DNA of 64,000 nucleotides from Clostridium sp. AM22-11AC (lineage in GTDB: Bacteria; Bacillota; Clostridia; Lachnospirales; Lachnospiraceae): positions 118,815-182,814 of the forward strand of contig NZ_QUCM01000002.1 in the NCBI RefSeq assembly GCF_003473545.1, written 5' to 3'. This document shows, one piece after another, positions 58,749-64,000 of this stretch. The first letter of the stretch is position 1; each line of letters opens with the position of its first letter. The notes under the pieces are model-generated. The model had not been told where the DNA came from, did not search any database, and was given only the letters and a program-made list of their open reading frames with translations. The position numbers and the translations under genes were made by a program.

Positions 58749-60563
58749 ATGAAAAAGCAGAAGAAGTATAAAATATGCAGAGGATTGTTTTTTCTGGTAT
58801 TTCTTATGGAGATTAGTGGAAGGCTGGCTTTTTGGGGAATGGCAGCAGAAAAAGAGTCAGCAGAAACGCAGACAGGGGCAGCAGGAGCATATTATGAAGA
58901 GGATGCTTTTACAGTGCTTCTGGAAACAGAGTATGCAGAGAAAAAAGTTTCTTTAAAAGAAGCATTTCACTGGTGTCCGGAATACTTACAGGGCCTTAGG
59001 GTAAAAGAGGTAGAACTCTCCCCGGGGCTTTATTTAACAGAAGAAGATCCCGGGGATTTTACAGGAGAAAGAGCCAACGGACAGTTTCGGGTTTGTTTAG
59101 AGATTAATGACAGTGGAAAAGAACTGCTTACAGAAGATGGCTGTCCCGGAAACTGGTGGATACAGGAAGAGGAAACGGTAGATCTGAATATGATCCTGGA
59201 GTTTTCAAAAGCCCTTACAGACAGTGAAAGAGAGCGGTACATTGATGTGACTCTGGGAAACGACCAGGTTACCCTTAAACGCAGGATCTGGCTGGTCTGT
59301 AAGGTGATACCGGTCAGTTTTTCCGGCTCTGGAATACTCCCAGGCTCCTGTTACCAGTTAAGATCTGCAGAGACAGAGAAAAATAAAAAAGCAGTTATAG
59401 ATGAGGCTTCATCTTTTACAGCATTTTACAATGTGCGTTCTTTTATTCCCGGAAACTATGACAGCCGGAAGATCGTCTGGAAAAAAGACGGGATGGAAGA
59501 AGGATTGCCTGTGGGGACTTCGATCATTATGACAGAGCGGTCAGAAGAGAGAAGCACAACAGATTTCTGGTATTACAAGGTGCAGGAGAAAGTCAGCAGG
59601 ATTGACCTGAATAAATTTACCCGTATGAGTGGTGATGAGGAATACAGTTATGATATGGAAAGTACAGAGTATAACTCTTTGGACTATCAATTCATGGCAG
59701 ATTTTGAAGAGTCAGAAGAGAAAGCAGAAGAAGGTTTATATCAACTGGGTTTCATAGCATCAGACAGCTCAGAAGAAGTGAAAGTTTGCCAGATGGAACT
59801 GGAAGTGCAGGTGGTGCCGGGAAAAACATATGATCTTGAAATAAGAGAAAGCGAGGAGAGAGAGGAAACACCAAAAGTTACAGTAACCTGCAAAACAGAA
59901 GATCCAACGGTTATAATAACCTGCAAAGCAGAAGATCCCCGGGAAGAGATTGCGCAAAAAGAAAAAACGTTCGCTTTGGTACTGACCGGCACAGGAGAGA
60001 CCGAACTTCCCGAAGATGCCCGGTTAAAAGTGGGAAAAAGAGAATACAGGACCAGCGGAAAAGACAGTTTTATCCTGCCGCTTGGTGATATGCAAAATGA
60101 AAATTCCAACTGGAAACTTACTTTACTTTCTGACCTGTTTCCGGAAGAAGAAAAAGAGTACCATTTTACAGCGCAGCTTTGCCGGACAGATCCATTCACA
60201 GAAAGCGGGATTTTAAAGGGGAAAACAGTAACAGAACCCCAGATGGTTGTTTTCAGGAAAGCCCAAAAAGATATAACCGGTCTGAAGATCACCGGTGTCA
60301 GGATATCAGACAGTGAGGGATGGCGAAAGGGACAGTCTTTTAATGTTCAGGTATTAAATATGCCTCCGGAAGGTCAGATAACAGTAACTGCCTATGAAGG
60401 CCTCACAGGCTGGCAGAGATCCGATGCCTGGAATGTGTCAATGGAAGAAGGAAAGATCTCAAATGCATGTGCATCAAAAGGAACTTTCCGCCTTATATTT
60501 GAAATAAAAAATGCTGCCGGAGAAGTTATCTGTTTGGCACCTTATTATTTGATCGTGAGATGA
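58749..60563 (+). CDS. Large secreted protein of unknown function in the fibre operon
   Basis: ATG 58749 after AAAAGAG gives 604 residues with a signal segment (about 10-31, CRGLFFLVFLMEISGRLAFWGMAAE). The rest is acidic and beta-rich with no membrane helix at the end and no sortase signal. It contains a short internal duplication (VTVTCKTEDPTVIITCKAEDP at about 377-397) and several EE-rich stretches. I recognise no domain. It is the last gene before the terminator at 60615 and is probably exported with the TasA-like protein, as a second matrix or adhesin component. Confidence 0.7.
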   Translation: MKKQKKYKICRGLFFLVFLMEISGRLAFWGMAAEKESAETQTGAAGAYYEEDAFTVLLETEYAEKKVSLKEAFHWCPEYLQGLRVKEVELSPGLYLTEEDPGDFTGERANGQFRVCLEINDSGKELLTEDGCPGNWWIQEEETVDLNMILEFSKALTDSERERYIDVTLGNDQVTLKRRIWLVCKVIPVSFSGSGILPGSCYQLRSAETEKNKKAVIDEASSFTAFYNVRSFIPGNYDSRKIVWKKDGMEEGLPVGTSIIMTERSEERSTTDFWYYKVQEKVSRIDLNKFTRMSGDEEYSYDMESTEYNSLDYQFMADFEESEEKAEEGLYQLGFIASDSSEEVKVCQMELEVQVVPGKTYDLEIRESEEREETPKVTVTCKTEDPTVIITCKAEDPREEIAQKEKTFALVLTGTGETELPEDARLKVGKREYRTSGKDSFILPLGDMQNENSNWKLTLLSDLFPEEEKEYHFTAQLCRTDPFTESGILKGKTVTEPQMVVFRKAQKDITGLKITGVRISDSEGWRKGQSFNVQVLNMPPEGQITVTAYEGLTGWQRSDAWNVSMEEGKISNACASKGTFRLIFEIKNAAGEVICLAPYYLIVR

Positions 60564-60614
60564 TCTCCTTCTGCAAATAGAATGTTATAGTCAGTAAAAA
60601 GCAATAAAAAACAG

Positions 60615-60659
60615 GGAACTGCTGCAGTCAGGGGAAATTTACTGCACAGTTCCTTTTTT
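60615..60659 (+). terminator. Terminator of the fibre operon
   Basis: GGAACTG at 60615-60621 and CAGTTCC at 60647-60653 form the base. An inner TGCAGT/ACTGCA helix extends the stem after a bulge, and six T residues follow. Confidence 0.85.
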
Positions 60660-60704
60660 GCCATAATTTTTCAAGAAAAAAGTAAGGAAGTAGGCGTATG
60701 TATA

Positions 60705-60713
60705 TGGTATAAT
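60705..60713 (+). promoter_or_regulatory. Extended -10 promoter of the two-component system
   Basis: TGG followed by a perfect TATAAT (60708-60713); no good -35 is visible. It is 46 bases before the response regulator start, which has an AGAGGAGG site. Confidence 0.6.
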
Positions 60714-60758
60714 GAAAGGGATGAAAGGGAAAAAACAACCAAAGAGGAGGACAATCAA

Positions 60759-61463
60759 ATGCCCGATATTAATATTCTTGTTGTAGATGATGAAAAAGAG
60801 ATTGCGGACCTGATCGAGATCTATCTGGTCAGTGATGGATATAAAGTATTTAAAGCTGAAAATGCAGAGGCTGGTCTGAGTATCCTGGATAAGCAGGATA
60901 TCCACCTGGTTCTGTTAGATATTATGATGCCTGGTATGAACGGACTGGAGATGTGCAGAAAGATCCGGGAGACAAACAATATTCCCATTATCATGCTCAG
61001 TGCTAAATCCACAGACTTAGATAAGATCTTAGGACTTGGTACAGGTGCAGATGACTATGTGACAAAGCCATTTAACCCATTGGAACTGACAGCCAGGGTA
61101 AAATCCCAGCTGCGCCGTTACACTCAGTTAAATCCAAACAGCGGTGCAAGGGAAACAGTGAACAATGAGATCACCATTAAGGGAATGAGCATTAACCGTG
61201 ACAATCATAAAGTGATCGTAGACGGAGAAGAGATCAAATTAACACCCATTGAATTTGACATCCTTTATCTGTTAGCTTCCAATCCTGGAAAGGTATTCAG
61301 CACCGATGAGATCTTTGAAAAGGTGTGGAACGAAAAAGTATACGAAGCCAACAATACAGTTATGGTACATATCCGTCGCTTAAGAGGAAAAATGAAGGAA
61401 GATACCAGGCAGAATAAGATCATCACAACTGTGTGGGGAGTAGGTTATAAGATTGAAAAATGA
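60759..61463 (+). CDS. OmpR-family response regulator (VanR-like)
   Basis: The 234-residue protein has a receiver domain with DD at 10-11, phospho-acceptor Asp54 in LLDIMMPGMNG and Lys in YVTKPFNPLEL. A winged-helix domain follows (IKLTPIEFDILYLLASNPGKVFSTDEIFEKVWNEKVYEANNTVMVHIRRLRGKM). The layout is that of VanR- and PhoP-like regulators. It overlaps the kinase gene by 11 bases. No resistance or phosphate genes lie next to it; the following gene encodes a secreted membrane protein. Confidence 0.93.
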   Translation: MPDINILVVDDEKEIADLIEIYLVSDGYKVFKAENAEAGLSILDKQDIHLVLLDIMMPGMNGLEMCRKIRETNNIPIIMLSAKSTDLDKILGLGTGADDYVTKPFNPLELTARVKSQLRRYTQLNPNSGARETVNNEITIKGMSINRDNHKVIVDGEEIKLTPIEFDILYLLASNPGKVFSTDEIFEKVWNEKVYEANNTVMVHIRRLRGKMKEDTRQNKIITTVWGVGYKIEK

Positions 61464-62601
61464 TGTAAGCAGACGCTACCGGACCAGGGTGATCACGAAC
61501 ATCATATACAGCGCCATTATTACCTGCCTGGTAGAAGTGTTCTTTGTTACAAACCTGTCTATGGTGGCACGGTATATGGGAAACAAGGGAAAAATGGTCC
61601 TGATGGTTCAGGCAATCGAAAAGCAGCATACAGCGGTGGTGCTTTTGTATCTGATCTTGGGGATCCTGCTGTTTTCCATTACATTTATGATCCTTCAGGA
61701 ACCCTATATCCGCTATATCAGTAAAATATCTGATGCAGTGCAGAATATATCAGAAGGAAACTTAAATACAGTGATCGATGTGATCGGGGATGATGAGTTT
61801 TCCGGTATGGCTGCCAATTTAAACAGGATGGCAGCGGATATCAAGCAGCTGATGGAAAAAGAGCGTGAGTCGGAGCGGACGAAAAACGAGCTGATCACTA
61901 ATGTGGCCCATGATCTGCGAACCCCTCTTACTTCCATTATCGGTTATCTGGAACTTCTGGCAGGGAACCGTCAGATCCCGGAAGATATGCAGCATAAATA
62001 CATAGAGATCGCATATGGAAAGTCGAGAAGGCTGGAGAAACTGATCGAGGATCTGTTTGGTTTTACCAAGTTAAATTATGGCAAGATCGCCATGCATGTG
62101 GGACAGCTTGATATTGTGAAGCTGTTAGGACAGCTTTTGGAAGAGGCGTATCCTAATTTTGTGGAAAAGGGTCTGTCTTATGATCTGCAGAGTAATGTGC
62201 CTGCCAAGACTATTAACGCAGACGGAAATCTTTTAGCCAGACTGTTTGACAATCTGATCGGAAATGCCATTAAATACGGGGCAGATGGAAAGCGGGTCCT
62301 GGTGCAGATCCATGCAGAAAGCGAAACAGTGACAGTTTCTGTTACCAACTATGGATATGTGATCCCGGCAGACGAGCTTCCTCTTATTTTCAATAAATTT
62401 TACCGTGTAGAGCAGTCCCGCTCCAGCAGTACAGGAGGAACCGGACTGGGACTTGCCATTGCAAAGGAGATCGTGGATATGCATGGAGGAACCATCAGTG
62501 TAGCCAGTGATCTTAACGGAACCGTATTTACTGTAAAACTTCAGGTTCGTTTTGATGTAAATAAGGAAAATTTTGGAAATATTGAGGACGAAAAACAGTA
62601 A
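61453..62601 (+). CDS. Sensor histidine kinase (VanS-like)
   Basis: The TTG at 61453 is the only early start and overlaps the regulator stop, giving 382 residues. Membrane segments lie at about residues 14-36 and 57-80 with a short outside loop, so it probably senses a membrane or envelope signal. A HAMP-like region is followed by the His box NVAHDLRTPLTSIIGYLELL (His153), then the N box DNLIGNAIKYG, and the G boxes around TGLGLAI. The pair resembles the VanRS group, which also includes many bacitracin- and lantibiotic-type sensors. Confidence 0.92.
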   Translation: MKNDVSRRYRTRVITNIIYSAIITCLVEVFFVTNLSMVARYMGNKGKMVLMVQAIEKQHTAVVLLYLILGILLFSITFMILQEPYIRYISKISDAVQNISEGNLNTVIDVIGDDEFSGMAANLNRMAADIKQLMEKERESERTKNELITNVAHDLRTPLTSIIGYLELLAGNRQIPEDMQHKYIEIAYGKSRRLEKLIEDLFGFTKLNYGKIAMHVGQLDIVKLLGQLLEEAYPNFVEKGLSYDLQSNVPAKTINADGNLLARLFDNLIGNAIKYGADGKRVLVQIHAESETVTVSVTNYGYVIPADELPLIFNKFYRVEQSRSSSTGGTGLGLAIAKEIVDMHGGTISVASDLNGTVFTVKLQVRFDVNKENFGNIEDEKQ

Positions 62602-62619
62602 TTAAAGAGGAATTACAGG

Positions 62620-64000
62620 ATGGATACAGGCAAAAATAAAATGGTTGGAATGAGAAAAAAAAGGGCGCTGAGAGGCACCCTTTTTGCGGTCATATTGTCC
62701 GCGTCCATGAGTTTTTCGGCTCTGGCTGCCATGACAGCAGACGGACCGGGAATGGGGACAGCGGCAGGGGCATCAGCAGATACTTCCGACAGTACGGACA
62801 GTGAGCAGGTGCTTAAAACAGAAGCAGCGCCGGAGGAAGGCCCTATCCGTATGGATGTGGTCTATGGATATGACAATGTGGCAAAAAGCGGGCGTTTTCT
62901 TCCACTGGATATACAGTTAGACAATACGTCAGAGGAAACCTTTGAAGGAACTTTGTGCGTTACTTCCCAGGAACCGGACTATGACGGTTACAGCAACAAT
63001 TCCCAGGAAAAATATGATACATACCGCTACGAATTTCCGGTCATGATCCAGGGAGACAGTAGCCTTGAAAAGAAGTTAAATATCTCTCTTTGCAGCAAGT
63101 CAGACCTGATGTACATCACACTTATGGATGGGGCCGGCAATGAGGTACTTAGCAAACGGCTGAAAATGGATCTGAACACAGATGCAGCCCAGCTGTTTAT
63201 CGGTGTACTTTGTGATGAGCCGGAACGCCTTTCCTATCTGGAGCAGGTAGGTGTCAATTACAGTATGCTGCGTACAAAGACCATTGACCTGTCTGTGTAT
63301 GATCTGCCGGATACAGAACTGGGACTGGACCAGTTAGATGTGCTTCTGATCACGGATTTTAACTCAGAGACCCTTACAGAAGAGCAGACAGAGGCGATCT
63401 GGGAATGGGTACACCGTGGCGGTATTTTACTGTTTGGAACAGGTGCCAGGGGAGATGAAACATTATCTGCTTTCAGTAAACAATTGCTGGAATATCCGGT
63501 TTCACCTGGAATGGTTTACGAGATCCAGATGGGACAGGACCGTACAGCCAGGGAACCGGGGGAAAATATTCTTTCCCTGGAAGGAACAGAAGTGGATTTA
63601 AAAGGCGGAACAGACCTGCTTACAAGTGGTTCCCTTACGGTTCTTTCTTCTACTTCTGTAGGAAATGGAATGGCAGCGGCAGCAATTTTTGATTTTACGG
63701 ATCTGGAAGAATATTGTTTAAAAGACAACTCCTATGCAGATTATTTCCTTACAGCACTCCTTGGTGAAGACAGAATCAATACCTTAAACAGCAACGCAGG
63801 TGGTGGAAATTACAACCAGTTCTGGTCTGTCCAGAGTCTGGTAAATACAGGAAATATTCGCAATCTTCCAAAGATCGGATTTTACATGACCCTGGCAGTG
63901 GCATATATTGCCCTGGCAGGTCCGGGACTTTACTTCTTCTTAAAACAAAGAGATCTGCGGGAATATTACCAGCCTGCAGTGGCACTGATCGCCATCTGTA
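62620..64000 (+). CDS. Secreted, membrane-anchored protein with a GATase1-like outer domain, partial
   Basis: The frame is open from ATG 62620 to the window end (460 codons), after AAAGAGG. A signal peptide (about residues 15-38, ending SALAAM) leads to an outside region. One beta-rich part (PIRMDVVYGYDNVAKSGRFLPLDIQLDN) resembles surface Ig-like folds. A second part (DQLDVLLITDFNSETLTEEQTEAIWEWVHRGGILLFGTGARGDE) resembles the GATase1-like fold used as a sensor or binding domain. Membrane helices begin at about residue 427 (GFYMTLAVAYIALAGPGLYFFLKQRDLREYYQPAVALIAI). It follows the two-component pair by 18 bases and may be a regulated envelope protein. The C-terminus is missing. Confidence 0.7.
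   Translation, partial: MDTGKNKMVGMRKKRALRGTLFAVILSASMSFSALAAMTADGPGMGTAAGASADTSDSTDSEQVLKTEAAPEEGPIRMDVVYGYDNVAKSGRFLPLDIQLDNTSEETFEGTLCVTSQEPDYDGYSNNSQEKYDTYRYEFPVMIQGDSSLEKKLNISLCSKSDLMYITLMDGAGNEVLSKRLKMDLNTDAAQLFIGVLCDEPERLSYLEQVGVNYSMLRTKTIDLSVYDLPDTELGLDQLDVLLITDFNSETLTEEQTEAIWEWVHRGGILLFGTGARGDETLSAFSKQLLEYPVSPGMVYEIQMGQDRTAREPGENILSLEGTEVDLKGGTDLLTSGSLTVLSSTSVGNGMAAAAIFDFTDLEEYCLKDNSYADYFLTALLGEDRINTLNSNAGGGNYNQFWSVQSLVNTGNIRNLPKIGFYMTLAVAYIALAGPGLYFFLKQRDLREYYQPAVALIAIC

Overview
The window looks like a chromosomal segment of a gut-type Clostridia, most likely Lachnospiraceae. I infer this from the strong AGGAGG-type ribosome binding sites, the moderate base composition, and several families typical of that group: ChW repeats, DUF4250, DUF815, CmpB-like membrane proteins, TRAP transporters with YesM/YesN-type two-component systems, and SipW/TasA-like proteins. 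I cannot fix the genus. No rRNA, tRNA, CRISPR array, phage or insertion sequence was recognised. Most genes lie on the + strand in short operons separated by clear intrinsic terminators.

Positions 1-7030 hold an acyl-CoA redox operon: the end of a probable class III CoA-transferase, a crotonase, an acyl-CoA dehydrogenase, EtfB, EtfA, a sodium:solute symporter and an acyl-CoA ligase. It looks built to import an organic acid, activate it with CoA and reduce or oxidise it with an electron-transferring flavoprotein; the substrate is unknown. Next come an ABC-F ATPase, a degenerate GH13 protein that lacks all three catalytic residues, an M20 peptidase, a calcium-type P-ATPase, an FAH-family enzyme, methylglyoxal synthase and a glycogen branching enzyme with an unusual lysine-rich repeat tail.

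Positions 19419-26697 carry a two-component system followed by a TRAP transporter (DctP, DctQ, DctM), then a YcxB-like protein and an orphan second DctP. Candidate response-regulator repeats precede dctP, and an attenuator-like hairpin separates dctP from dctQM. A structured element of about 130 bp sits just upstream of the YcxB-like gene. A second, inverted copy sits just upstream of a LysR gene 8 kb away. The two copies differ mainly by compensatory stem changes, and each carries its own extended -10 promoter. This is the best candidate for an undescribed element.

Positions 26805-38702 hold a repeat-tailed membrane protein, an HD hydrolase, a ChW-domain polysaccharide deacetylase, two envelope proteins of unknown function, LysR, a cytidylate-kinase-like/MATE pair, ClpB under a CIRCE operator, and a DUF4250 protein. 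Positions 38723-46254 are a compact type IV pilus or pseudopilus cluster: PilC, a PilM-PilN fusion, PilO, several pilins, a convergent prepilin peptidase and PilB. Then follow a CmpB-like membrane protein, PlsC, PheA, a DUF815 ATPase, and a polyphosphate pair (ppx, ppk) preceded by a Pho-box-like triple repeat.

Positions 54021-60660 form a surface-fibre locus: a LytTR regulator with a matching direct repeat upstream of its own promoter, a SipW-type signal peptidase, a TasA-like protein, a small membrane protein with no obvious start codon, a second signal peptidase fused to a large extracellular region, and a secreted 604-residue protein. The window ends with a VanR/VanS-like two-component system and a truncated secreted membrane protein.
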